Positions 35,615 to 44,508 of a DNA stretch of 64,000 bases are shown piece after piece (the first letter of the stretch is position 1; each line of letters starts with the position of its first letter). The notes beneath the pieces are model-generated. The model did not search any database. It was not told the DNA's origin and saw only the letters and a list, made by a program, of their open reading frames with translations. The stretch comes from Pseudomonas sp. ANT_H4 (lineage in GTDB: Bacteria; Pseudomonadota; Gammaproteobacteria; Pseudomonadales; Pseudomonadaceae): contig NZ_VOBG01000015.1 in NCBI RefSeq assembly GCF_008369295.1, positions 1 to 64,000 on the forward strand. The letters are read 5' to 3'. Position numbers and translations under genes: made by a program.

Positions 35615-35678
35615 CGGTGGATCTCGTGCAAGGCGGTGAACGCTGGATAAGAGGAGGCAGTGAGATCGCCCCCGTCAG

Positions 35679-38384
35679 TCAAATACTCAATCGCGACAAC
35701 TCAACCCCAGGTTCCTCCTGGCTCACGCTTAACTGCTCGACGATTGCATCCTGCAAGCGACGGCAAAGTTCAGGGTCGGAAAGAGGCTGATTGTCAGCAT
35801 CGGTAATAAAGAACACGTCTTCCACTCGTTCGCCCAGGGTCGCAATCTTGGCGTTTTGCAACGACAGGTCGAACTCCAGGAAAATCGTGCCGATCCGCGC
35901 GAGCAGGCCCGGGCGATCCGGGGCGCTGAGTTCCAGTACCGTCACCGGGCGCTGGGCGTCGTTGTGGATGGTCACCTGGGGTGCAAAGGCGAAGTGTTTG
36001 AGTTGGCGCGGCACCCGACGCTGGATGATGGTCGGGTAATCGTCAGGGTTGCGCAGTGCTTCGGTGAGGCCTTCGCGAATCTTTTTTACCCGCACCGGGT
36101 TGTCGCCGATGGACTCACCTTCGGTGTCGAGCACGATGTAGGTGTCGAGGGTGAACTGGCTGCTGGAGGTGATGACCCGAGCGTCGTGAATGTTCAGGTT
36201 GAGCTGGTCCATCGCCGCCACGGTCACGGCGAAGAAGTCATGCTGGTCCGGTGCATAGATGAAGATTTGCGTGCCGCCTTCGAACTCGCGCTGGGTGGTT
36301 TCCTTGATCAGCACCAGTGGGCCGCCATCGGCCGGTTGCTGCAGGATCGCGTCGCTGTGCCAGGCCACGTCGCCAGCAGTGTGGCGCAGGAAGTAGTCGT
36401 CACCCAGTTGCGACCAGAGTTGCTCGACATCGTCTGGGTCGTTGCCGCCGCGCACCAGGATGTCCAGGGCGGCACTTTGGGTGCGCCGGATCTGTTCTTC
36501 GCGGTCCACCGGATTCTCCAGGCCGCGACGTAGCGCGCGCTTGGTCTCGGTGTAGAGCTGGCGCAACAGGCTGGCGCGCCAGGAATTCCACAGCGTCGGG
36601 TTGGTGGCGTTGATGTCGGAGACGGTCAGCACGTACAGGTAATCGAGATGGGTTTCGTCACCGACGGCCTGGGCGAAGTCATGGATCACCTGCGGGTCGG
36701 ACAAGTCCTTGCGCTGGGCCGTGGTGGACATCACCAGGTGGTTTTGCACCAGCCAGACAATCAGGCTGCTATCCCACAGCGGCAGTTGGTGGCGCTGGCA
36801 GAATGCCTTGGCGTCCACCGCGCCGATTTCCGAGTGATCGCCGTGACGACCCTTGCCGATGTCGTGATACAGACCGGCGAGGTAGATCAGTTCCGGCTTG
36901 GGTAGCTTGGCCATAAGCTTGCTGGCCAGCGGGAATTTCTCTGATACCTGGGTGTACTGCAACTTACGCAGGTGCTTGATCAGGTTCAGGGTGTGGGCAT
37001 CGACCGTATAGATATGGAACAGGTCGTGCTGCATTTGCCCGACGATAAAGCCGAACTCCGGCAGGTAGCGCCCGAGAATGCCGTAGCGGTTCATCCGGCG
37101 CAGGTTGCGGTGGATGCCGAATTTGCACTTGAACAGTTCGATAAACAGGCTGGTGTTGCGGATGTCATTGCGGAAATTATCGTCGATCAGGTGACGATTT
37201 TCCCGCAATAGACGAATGGTATCGGCGCGTACACCTTTGATTTCCGGCTGTTGGGCCATCAATACGAAGATTTCCAGCATGGCGAACGGCGTGCGGTTGA
37301 ACACGTTGTCGTTGCGGGCCTCGATGTAACCGTCATGCAGTTGGAAGCGGGCGTTGATGGGTTGTGGCGGCGCTTCGTCTTCCGGAGCGAGGATCACTTC
37401 TTCGAAGTGCTGAATGATCAGGTCGCTGAGCTGGGCAATGCTCATGACCACCCGGTAGTACTGCTGCATGAAGCTTTCGATGCTGGTCTTGGCGTCTTCG
37501 CCTTCAAAGCCCAGCAGGGTGGCGATGGAGCGCTGGTGATCGAACAGCAGACGGTCTTCGGAGCGCCCCGCGAGCATGTGTAGGGCGTAGCGTACCTTCC
37601 ACAGGAACTCCTGGGACGAGGCCAATAAAGCGTTTTCGCTCTCCACCAAGAAGCCTTCGCCGGCCAGTGCGCGCAGGTTCAGGGTGCCGTACTGGCGACG
37701 AGCCACCCACAAAATGGTCTGGATATCCCGCAGGCCACCAGGGGAGCCTTTGACGTTGGGTTCCAGGTTGTATTCAGTGTCGTTGTACTTGTGATGACGG
37801 GCTTTCTGCTCGGCACGCTTGGCCAGGAAGAAGTCCTTGCTCGGCCACATGCGCTCGGTGCTGGTAACTTCCAGCATGCGTATGCGCAGGCGCTCGGGGC
37901 CGCTGATGGTGCGGCTTTCCATCAGGTTAGTGACCACAGTAAGGTCGGCGCGGGCTTCCTGGGCGCACTCATCCACCGAGCGCACGCTTTGCCCGACTTC
38001 CAGGCCGATGTCCCACAACAACGTCAGAAAACGCTCGATGGAATCGCGGAAAATTTCGTGGTCGGCGCTGTCCAGTAGAATCAGCAGGTCGATGTCGGAG
38101 TAGGGGTGCAGTTCGCCGCGACCGTAGCCGCCCACCGCCACCAGGGCGATGTCGGCGTCTTCACTCCAGGTGAACTGTTCCCAGGCCTTTTGCAGGATAT
38201 TGTCGACGAACCAGGCGCGGTCCTCGATCAGCCGACGGATATCCCGGCCACTGCGAAAGCGCTCATCGAGCACATCCCGGGCCTGGCGGATGGCCTTCTT
38301 GAAGGCGGCGATAGGGCTTGCCTTCAGGGCCAGTTCTGCCTGGAACTGGCCACGATCGAAGAGTTCGGGATCCACCTGGGGCAT
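35679..38384 (-). CDS. glnD: Bifunctional uridylyltransferase/uridylyl-removing enzyme GlnD
   Basis: 901 residues. It senses glutamine and adds or removes UMP on the PII proteins. Domains in order: nucleotidyltransferase with GGYGRGELHPYSDIDLLIL (about 88-106), a helical linker, an HD domain with LYHDIGKGRHGDHSEIGA (about 508-525), and two C-terminal ACT domains (DVFFITDADNQPL near the end). The catalytic G-G..D-I-D and HD residues are intact. Preceded by map on the same strand. Confidence 0.97.
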   Translation of the reverse strand: MPQVDPELFDRGQFQAELALKASPIAAFKKAIRQARDVLDERFRSGRDIRRLIEDRAWFVDNILQKAWEQFTWSEDADIALVAVGGYGRGELHPYSDIDLLILLDSADHEIFRDSIERFLTLLWDIGLEVGQSVRSVDECAQEARADLTVVTNLMESRTISGPERLRIRMLEVTSTERMWPSKDFFLAKRAEQKARHHKYNDTEYNLEPNVKGSPGGLRDIQTILWVARRQYGTLNLRALAGEGFLVESENALLASSQEFLWKVRYALHMLAGRSEDRLLFDHQRSIATLLGFEGEDAKTSIESFMQQYYRVVMSIAQLSDLIIQHFEEVILAPEDEAPPQPINARFQLHDGYIEARNDNVFNRTPFAMLEIFVLMAQQPEIKGVRADTIRLLRENRHLIDDNFRNDIRNTSLFIELFKCKFGIHRNLRRMNRYGILGRYLPEFGFIVGQMQHDLFHIYTVDAHTLNLIKHLRKLQYTQVSEKFPLASKLMAKLPKPELIYLAGLYHDIGKGRHGDHSEIGAVDAKAFCQRHQLPLWDSSLIVWLVQNHLVMSTTAQRKDLSDPQVIHDFAQAVGDETHLDYLYVLTVSDINATNPTLWNSWRASLLRQLYTETKRALRRGLENPVDREEQIRRTQSAALDILVRGGNDPDDVEQLWSQLGDDYFLRHTAGDVAWHSDAILQQPADGGPLVLIKETTQREFEGGTQIFIYAPDQHDFFAVTVAAMDQLNLNIHDARVITSSSQFTLDTYIVLDTEGESIGDNPVRVKKIREGLTEALRNPDDYPTIIQRRVPRQLKHFAFAPQVTIHNDAQRPVTVLELSAPDRPGLLARIGTIFLEFDLSLQNAKIATLGERVEDVFFITDADNQPLSDPELCRRLQDAIVEQLSVSQEEPGVELSRLSI

Positions 38385-38446
38385 TGATCGGCTTTCCTTT
38401 CTATCTATAAGTCACAACAGCTGTGTGCGAAAAACCGGTGCAAGCC

Positions 38447-39229
38447 TCAGGCCGAAACGCGGGGGATCGTGTCGTCGGCGCGCAGGGTGAAGATCTCGTA
38501 GCCGGTTTCGGTGACCAATAGGGTGTGCTCCCACTGGGCCGAAAGCTTGCGGTCCTTGGTGATGGCGGTCCAGCCGTCGCCCAGCACCTTGGTGTCGGCC
38601 TTGCCCTGGTTGATCATCGGTTCGATGGTGAAGGTCATGCCTGCTTTGAGTTCCATGCCGGTGCCCGCGCGGCCGTAGTGCAGGATTTGCGGCTCTTCGT
38701 GGAACACCTTGCCGATGCCATGGCCGCAGAATTCGCGAACCACCGAGAAACCGTTCTTTTCCGCGTGCTTCTGGATCACTTCACCGATATCCCCCAGGTG
38801 GCAGCCGGGCTTGACGATCTCGATGGCTTTGTACATGCATTCCTGGGTGATCTGCGACAGGCGTTCGGCCCATACGGGAACAGTGCCGACGTGGAACATG
38901 CGGCTGGTGTCGCCGTGGTAGCCGTCCTTGATCACGGTGACATCGATGTTCAGGGTATCGCCGTCTTTCAACGGTTTGTCGCCCGGGATCCCGTGGCAGA
39001 CCACGTGGTTGATCGAGGTGCAGATCGACTTGGGGAAACCCTTGTAGTTCAGCGGGGCAGGGATGGCTTTCTGCACGTCGACAATATAGTCATGGCAGAT
39101 GCGGTCCAGTGTTTCGGTGGTGACGCCGGGCTTGACGTGTTCGGCAATCATTTCCAGTACGTCGGCAGCCAGTTTTCCGGCAACGCGCATTCCAGCAATA
39201 TCTTCGGCGGTTTTGAGGGTGACGGTCAT
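38447..39229 (-). CDS. map: Methionine aminopeptidase, type I
   Basis: 260 residues. It removes the N-terminal methionine from nascent proteins with a two-metal site. Visible ligands are in NIDVTVIKDGYHGDTSRMF (Asp pair), EFCGHGIGKVFHEEP (His) and FTIEPMIN and QWEHTLLVTE (Glu). It is divergent from rpsB, and this map/rpsB arrangement is widespread in gammaproteobacteria. Confidence 0.97.
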   Translation of the reverse strand: MTVTLKTAEDIAGMRVAGKLAADVLEMIAEHVKPGVTTETLDRICHDYIVDVQKAIPAPLNYKGFPKSICTSINHVVCHGIPGDKPLKDGDTLNIDVTVIKDGYHGDTSRMFHVGTVPVWAERLSQITQECMYKAIEIVKPGCHLGDIGEVIQKHAEKNGFSVVREFCGHGIGKVFHEEPQILHYGRAGTGMELKAGMTFTIEPMINQGKADTKVLGDGWTAITKDRKLSAQWEHTLLVTETGYEIFTLRADDTIPRVSA

Positions 39230-39468
39230 ACAGGCTCTCTCTAGCGCATAGCGCTGAAATCAATACGGTTTACAGGTGTGCGACAAAAGGTTGCAGCATT
39301 CGCACAAGCCTAAAAAACGTGATTCTACCAGACGCGGGGTGCAAACCATGAGCGTATGGGTATCGCTTCTATCTATTAGGTGTGGGCATTCTGGTTCTAT
39401 TCAAAGGCTTGCGCAAAAGCGACTGGCAGCAAATGTGATTGCGGGTTTCGTTTTTCCCCTCTGTGTGG

Positions 39469-39614
39469 TATAAAATGCGCCGCTTTCCGGGGAGACCCTG
39501 CAAAGCTTAAATCCACACACGTGTCGACACGATGACCTGGGTGCCGGAGGCTTAAAGCCGCTGGTTGGTCATTGGGATACGTGGAGGCCAAACCCGACTT
39601 ACTAAGGAACTATC
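39469..39614 (+). promoter_or_regulatory. rpsB promoter and structured leader
   Basis: TATAAAAT at 39469-39476 is a strong -10 but no good -35 is seen 17 bases before it. The following leader of about 130 bases holds GGCTTAAAGCC (a small hairpin), CTGGTTGGTCATTGGG and GTGGAGG. In Escherichia coli the rpsB leader is bound by ribosomal protein S2, which represses its own operon, and the position fits. The rest of the map-rpsB gap (39230-39468) shows nothing I recognise beyond a presumed map promoter. Confidence 0.5.
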
Positions 39615-40352
39615 ATGTCCCAAGTCAACATGCGCGATATGCTGAAGGCCGGTGTCCACTTCGGTCACCAAACCCGTTACTGGAACCCGAAAATGGGTAA
39701 ATACATTTTCGGCGCACGTAACAAGATTCACATCATCAACCTTGAAAAAACCCTGCCAATGTTCAACGAAGCTCTGACTTTCGTAGAGCGCCTGGCCCAG
39801 GGCAAAAACAAGATTCTGTTCGTCGGCACCAAGCGTTCCGCTGGCAAGATCGTTGCTGAAGAAGCAGCACGTTGCGGTTCGCCGTACGTCGATCACCGCT
39901 GGTTGGGCGGCATGCTGACCAACTTCAAAACCATCCGTGCTTCCATCAAGCGTCTGCGTGACCTTGAAGTGCAAGCCGAAGATGGGACTTTCACCAAGCT
40001 GACCAAGAAAGAGGCGCTGATGCGCACTCGCGATCTTCAGAAGCTCGATCGTTCCCTGGGTGGTATCAAGGACATGGGCGGTCTGCCTGACGCACTGTTC
40101 GTTATCGACGTTGATCACGAGCGTATCGCGATCACCGAAGCCAATAAGCTGGGTATCCCGGTTATCGGCGTAGTCGATACCAACAGCAGCCCGGACGGCG
40201 TTGACTACATCATCCCAGGCAACGATGACGCAATCCGCGCTATCCAGCTGTACATGGGTTCGATGGCTGACGCTGTTATCCGTGGCCGCAACCACGTTGC
40301 TGGCGGTGCCGAGCAGTTTGTTGAAGAAGCTCCGGTAGCTGCTGCTGAGTAA
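39615..40352 (+). CDS. rpsB: 30S ribosomal protein S2
   Basis: 245 residues, typical length. It has the N-terminal MRDMLKAGVHFGHQTRYWNPKM, KKNKILFVGTKRSA-like and RWLGGMLTNFKTI blocks. S2 joins late on the 30S subunit and helps hold S1. tsf follows after a terminator-like hairpin, giving the classic rpsB-tsf pair, in which S2 often regulates both. Confidence 0.98.
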   Translation: MSQVNMRDMLKAGVHFGHQTRYWNPKMGKYIFGARNKIHIINLEKTLPMFNEALTFVERLAQGKNKILFVGTKRSAGKIVAEEAARCGSPYVDHRWLGGMLTNFKTIRASIKRLRDLEVQAEDGTFTKLTKKEALMRTRDLQKLDRSLGGIKDMGGLPDALFVIDVDHERIAITEANKLGIPVIGVVDTNSSPDGVDYIIPGNDDAIRAIQLYMGSMADAVIRGRNHVAGGAEQFVEEAPVAAAE

Positions 40353-40378
40353 CTGACGCCTTGGCGTTGACTCAGTAA

Positions 40379-40407
40379 GCAAAAAGGGGGCTTGGCCCCC
40401 TTTTTGC
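40379..40407 (+). terminator. Hairpin between rpsB and tsf
   Basis: A perfect 13-bp stem GCAAAAAGGGGGC with a TTG loop and a T-run inside the descending arm. It probably attenuates rather than fully stops transcription into tsf, as in rpsB-tsf operons of other bacteria. Confidence 0.8.
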
Positions 40408-40557
40408 CACCTCGAAAACCATTTGTCGGCGCCCACTTGTGGCAGCGCATCTATTGCGCTTGTAACGTGCAGCGGCCTACAAGGGTTGTTCGGGAAGAAT
40501 TGATCGCCCGTTCGATCGGGTGGAATGGTTGAAGACCTATCCAAGAGGATTTTGAAA

Positions 40558-41421
40558 ATGGCAGAGATTACTGCAGCGTTGGTCAAAGAACTGCGTGAGC
40601 GTACTGGCGAAGGCATGATGGATTGCAAGAAGGCCTTGACCAAGGCTGACGGCGACATCGAAAAAGCCATTGATGACATGCGTGCTTCGGGCGCCATCAA
40701 GGCTGCCAAGAAAGCAGGCAACATTGCTGCTGAAGGCGCGATTGCTATCAAGGAAGACGGCAAGGTTGCCGTTATCATTGAAGTCAACTCGCAGACCGAC
40801 TTCCTGGCCCTGCAAGACGACTTCAAGAACTTCGTCGCTGCCAGCGTTGAAAAAGCCTTCGCTGACAAACTGACTGACGCTGCTCCACTGATCGCCGCTC
40901 AAGAGCCGGCGCGTGAAGCACTGATTGCTAAAGTAGGCGAAAACGTCAATATCCGTCGTCTGGCCCGTATCGAAGGTGACGTTGTGGGTGCTTACCTGCA
41001 CGGCAACAAGATCGGTGTAGTCGTGGCTCTGAACGGCGGCAACGTTGAACTGGCCAAAGACATTGCGATGCACGTAGCTGCCAGCAACCCTGAGTTCCTG
41101 CTGCCGTCGCAAGTTTCCGCTGAAGCCATCGAGCGCGAAAAAGCCGTGTTCATGAGCCTCAACGAAGACAAGATCAAAGGCAAGCCTGCTGAAATCGTCG
41201 AGAAAATGGTTTCTGGTCGTATCAGCAAGTTCCTCGCCGAAGCTAGCCTGGTTGAGCAGGCGTTCGTCAAGAACCCTGAAATCAAGATCGGTGAACTGGC
41301 CAAGAAAGGCGGCGCTGAAATCGTTTCCTTCACCTACTACAAAGTAGGTGACGGCATCGAGAAGCCGGTCGACAACTTCGCTGAAGAAGTTGCTGCCCAA
41401 CTGGCTGCCAGCAAGAAGTAA
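40558..41421 (+). CDS. tsf: Elongation factor Ts
   Basis: 287 residues from MAEITAALVKELRERTG at 40558, with AGGA and GAGG-type sequence upstream; an in-frame extension to 40525 is not conserved. It recycles EF-Tu by swapping GDP for GTP. The UBA-like N-terminus GEGMMDCKKALTKADGD and the TDF motif in EVNSQTDFLA are family marks. Confidence 0.98.
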   Translation: MAEITAALVKELRERTGEGMMDCKKALTKADGDIEKAIDDMRASGAIKAAKKAGNIAAEGAIAIKEDGKVAVIIEVNSQTDFLALQDDFKNFVAASVEKAFADKLTDAAPLIAAQEPAREALIAKVGENVNIRRLARIEGDVVGAYLHGNKIGVVVALNGGNVELAKDIAMHVAASNPEFLLPSQVSAEAIEREKAVFMSLNEDKIKGKPAEIVEKMVSGRISKFLAEASLVEQAFVKNPEIKIGELAKKGGAEIVSFTYYKVGDGIEKPVDNFAEEVAAQLAASKK

Positions 41422-41442
41422 GACAGTTTTCAACTGTCGCCC

Positions 41443-41479
41443 AAAAGGAGGCTGCCCGCTTACGCGCGCAGCCTCTTTT
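41443..41479 (+). terminator. Terminator after tsf
   Basis: GAGGCTGC and GCAGCCTC arms with flanking A4 and T4, 22 bases after the tsf stop. The 150 bases from here to pyrH probably hold the next promoter, not identified with confidence. Confidence 0.7.
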
Positions 41480-41632
41480 CAAATGGGGTGACCGATTTTA
41501 TTTGGTTTCCCTGCGGAACTGGCTTACAAAGCCGTGTTCCGATGGCGCTGTGACAGCGTCCAGCTAGAGTGAACGCAGGCCGTAAACGGCTTGCCAAGAA
41601 TTTTTAAAAATACGCCGCAGGAGAGATTCGCA

Positions 41633-42376
41633 ATGGCTCAGCAGGGCAGTGGTTATCAGGCTCGCTATAAACGCATTCTACTCAAGCTTAGCGGCGAGGC
41701 CCTGATGGGCTCGGAAGAGTTCGGGATCGATCCCAAGGTACTCGACCGCATGGCGCTGGAAGTCGGCCAACTGGTCGGTATCGGTGTCCAGGTCGGCCTG
41801 GTGATAGGCGGCGGCAACCTGTTCCGCGGTGCGGCACTCAGCGCTGCTGGCATGGATCGGGTAACCGGCGACCACATGGGCATGCTGGCCACTGTGATGA
41901 ATGCCCTGGCCATGCGCGATGCTCTGGAGCGGGCCAACATCACGGCGATCGTGATGTCTGCTATTTCCATGGTCGGTGTAACCGATCACTATGACCGGCG
42001 CAAAGCCATGCGTCACCTGGATGCCAAGGACGTGGTGATTTTTGCTGCTGGTACCGGCAATCCCTTCTTCACCACCGACTCGGCAGCCTGCTTGCGTGGC
42101 ATTGAAATCAATGCGGACGTGGTACTTAAGGCAACCAAGGTTGATGGCGTTTACACTGCTGACCCGTTTAAAGACCCGCATGCCGAGAAGTTCGATCATC
42201 TGACTTATGATGAAGTGCTGGATCGCAAGCTGGGTGTGATGGATCTGACAGCTATTTGCCTGTGTCGCGACCACAAGATGCCGCTTCGCGTATTTAACAT
42301 GAACAAGCCCGGCGCCCTGCTGAACATCGTACACGGCGGCGCAGAAGGGACTCTGATCGAGGAGGCTCAACAATGA
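41633..42376 (+). CDS. pyrH: UMP kinase
   Basis: 247 residues from MAQQGSGYQARYKRILLKL, with GGAGAG upstream. It phosphorylates UMP to UDP. An amino-acid-kinase fold with KLSGEALMGSEEFGIDP, GGGNLFRGA and TGNPFFTTDSAACLR. The stop overlaps frr by 4 bases (ATGA), so pyrH and frr are co-translated. Confidence 0.98.
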   Translation: MAQQGSGYQARYKRILLKLSGEALMGSEEFGIDPKVLDRMALEVGQLVGIGVQVGLVIGGGNLFRGAALSAAGMDRVTGDHMGMLATVMNALAMRDALERANITAIVMSAISMVGVTDHYDRRKAMRHLDAKDVVIFAAGTGNPFFTTDSAACLRGIEINADVVLKATKVDGVYTADPFKDPHAEKFDHLTYDEVLDRKLGVMDLTAICLCRDHKMPLRVFNMNKPGALLNIVHGGAEGTLIEEAQQ

Positions 42377-42930
42377 TCAACGAAATCAAGAAAGACGCTC
42401 AAGAGCGTATGCACAAATCCCTGGAGTCTCTGGCCCATGCATTTGGCCAGATTCGTACCGGCAAGGCACACCCGAGCATCCTGGGTAGCGTGATGGTGCC
42501 GTACTACGGCGCAGACACTTCCATCACCCAAGTGGCCAACATCACCGTAAAAGACTCGCGCACCCTGCAAGTCGTGGCCTTTGAGCGCAATATGCTCGGG
42601 GCAGTCGACAAGGCAATCCAGAGTGCTGGTCTGAACCTCAATCCGACCAACCTGGGCGAGTTGTTGTTGATCTCCATGCCTGCCCTGACCGAAGAAACCC
42701 GTAAGGGCTTTACCAAACAGGCGCGTAGTGCTGCGGAAGATGCTCGTGTTGCCGTGCGCAACATTCGTCGCGATGCCTTGGGTGACCTGAAAAAGCTGGT
42801 TAAGGACAAGGAAATCAGTGAAGACGAAGAGCGCCGTGCTGCTGCGGATATCCAGAAGCTGACCGATAAGGCTGAGTCTGATATCGACGCGGCCACCAAG
42901 CAAAAAGAAGCGGACTTGATGGCTGTATAA
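42373..42930 (+). CDS. frr: Ribosome recycling factor
   Basis: 185 residues. It splits post-termination ribosomes with EF-G. It shows RIRTGKAHPSIL-like GQIRTGKAHPS, ANITVKDSRTLQV and the C-terminal IQKLTDKAESDIDA. It is coupled to pyrH by a 4-base overlap, and uppS starts 16 bases after. Confidence 0.98.
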   Translation: MINEIKKDAQERMHKSLESLAHAFGQIRTGKAHPSILGSVMVPYYGADTSITQVANITVKDSRTLQVVAFERNMLGAVDKAIQSAGLNLNPTNLGELLLISMPALTEETRKGFTKQARSAAEDARVAVRNIRRDALGDLKKLVKDKEISEDEERRAAADIQKLTDKAESDIDAATKQKEADLMAV

Positions 42931-42946
42931 GGGTCAGGACGTTTTC

Positions 42947-43702
42947 ATGGAAAAGACCAAGCAGACTGTGCCCGCCGTGGTGCCGCGCCATGTCGCGATC
43001 ATCATGGACGGGAATAATCGCTGGGCGAAAAAACGCTTTATGCCGGGTGTCGCCGGGCATAAAGCGGGTGTCGATGCGGTACGGGCTGTGATCGAAGTGT
43101 GCGCCGAGGCCAAGGTCGAGGTGCTGACCTTGTTTGCCTTCTCCAGTGAAAACTGGCAGCGCCCGGCCGAGGAGGTCAGTGCCTTGATGGACCTGTTCTT
43201 CAAGGCGCTGCGTCGTGAGGCCAAGCGCCTGAACGACAACAACATCAGCCTGCGCATCATCGGGGATCGCTCGCGCTTCCGTCCGGAGTTGCAGGCGGCC
43301 ATGCGCGAAGCCGAGGCGATTACTGTCGGCAGTAATCGGTTCGTACTGCAAATCGCAGCCAACTATGGCGGCCAGTGGGATATCGCCCAAGCCGCGCAGC
43401 GTCTGGCGCGCGAAGTGCAGGCCGGTCATCTGCGACCCGAAGACATCACGCCTGAACTGTTGCAAACCTGCCTGGTAACCGGCGATCTGCCGTTGCCGGA
43501 CTTGTGTATCCGTACCGGTGGCGAACACCGCATCAGCAACTTCCTGTTGTGGCAGTTGGCCTATACCGAGCTGTACTTCTCCGACCTGTTCTGGCCGGAC
43601 TTCAAACACGATGCCATGCGCAATGCGCTGGCCGATTTCGCTTCCCGTCAGCGTCGCTTCGGTAAAACGAGCGAGCAGATCGAAGCTGGAGCCCGGGTTT
43701 AA
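42947..43702 (+). CDS. uppS: Undecaprenyl diphosphate synthase
   Basis: 251 residues. A cis-prenyltransferase that builds the C55 carrier lipid for peptidoglycan and O-antigen. The signature begins HVAIIMDGNNRWAKKR with the catalytic Asp; LTLFAFSSENWQRP and DLCIRTGGEHRISNFLLWQ follow. The stop TAA overlaps the cdsA ATG by one base. Confidence 0.97.
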   Translation: MEKTKQTVPAVVPRHVAIIMDGNNRWAKKRFMPGVAGHKAGVDAVRAVIEVCAEAKVEVLTLFAFSSENWQRPAEEVSALMDLFFKALRREAKRLNDNNISLRIIGDRSRFRPELQAAMREAEAITVGSNRFVLQIAANYGGQWDIAQAAQRLAREVQAGHLRPEDITPELLQTCLVTGDLPLPDLCIRTGGEHRISNFLLWQLAYTELYFSDLFWPDFKHDAMRNALADFASRQRRFGKTSEQIEAGARV

Positions 43703-44508
43703 TGCTTAAACAACGAATCATCACGGCACTGATCCTGCTGCCGATTGCCTTGTGCGGGTTTTTCCTGCTCGAAGGTGCCGGCTTTGCGCTGTTCATCGGC
43801 CTGGTTGTGACCTTGGGCTCTTGGGAATGGGCGCGCCTGGCCGGTTTCACCGCGCAGCGGCATCGTGTGGTGTACGCCGTCGTCGTGGCGCTGATGTTGT
43901 TCCTGATGTACATCCTGCCGGATATGGCGCCTTGGGTACTTGGCGCTGCGGTGCTGTGGTGGACGCTGGCGACCTTCCTGGTGCTGACTTATCCGCAAAC
44001 CAGCGGCCATTGGTCCAGTGTCGCCTGCAAGCTGGTGATAGGCCTGTTGATTCTGCTGCCGGCCTGGCAAGGCCTGGTCTATATCAAGCACATGCCCTTG
44101 GGCAACTGGCTGATCATGGCGGTGATGGTGCTGGTCTGGGGTGCTGATATTGGCGCTTACTTTTCCGGCCGGGCCTTCGGCAAGCGCAAGCTGGCGCCGG
44201 CGGTAAGTCCTGGCAAGAGCTGGGAAGGTGTATACGGTGGTTTGTTACTGACGCTGGTGATTACTGCTGTCGTTGGTGTTGTGCGTGGCTGGACCGTCAA
44301 GGAAATACTCCTGGCCCTGGTGGGTGCTGCGGTGGTCGTGCTGATCTCGGTGGTCGGAGATCTGACCGAGAGCATGTTCAAGCGCCAGGCTGGGGTCAAG
44401 GACAGCAGCAATCTGCTTCCGGGTCACGGCGGCGTGCTGGACCGTATCGACAGCCTGACGGCAGCGTTGCCGATCTTTGCCGTACTGTTGTGGATGATGG
44501 CCTCGTGA
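43702..44508 (+). CDS. cdsA: Phosphatidate cytidylyltransferase
   Basis: 268 residues with about seven to eight membrane helices. It makes CDP-diacylglycerol from phosphatidate and CTP. The conserved C-terminal block is SVVGDLTESMFKRQAGVKD, then LLPGHGGVLDRIDSL. Overlaps uppS by 1 base and dxr by 4 bases (GTGA). Confidence 0.97.
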   Translation: MLKQRIITALILLPIALCGFFLLEGAGFALFIGLVVTLGSWEWARLAGFTAQRHRVVYAVVVALMLFLMYILPDMAPWVLGAAVLWWTLATFLVLTYPQTSGHWSSVACKLVIGLLILLPAWQGLVYIKHMPLGNWLIMAVMVLVWGADIGAYFSGRAFGKRKLAPAVSPGKSWEGVYGGLLLTLVITAVVGVVRGWTVKEILLALVGAAVVVLISVVGDLTESMFKRQAGVKDSSNLLPGHGGVLDRIDSLTAALPIFAVLLWMMAS

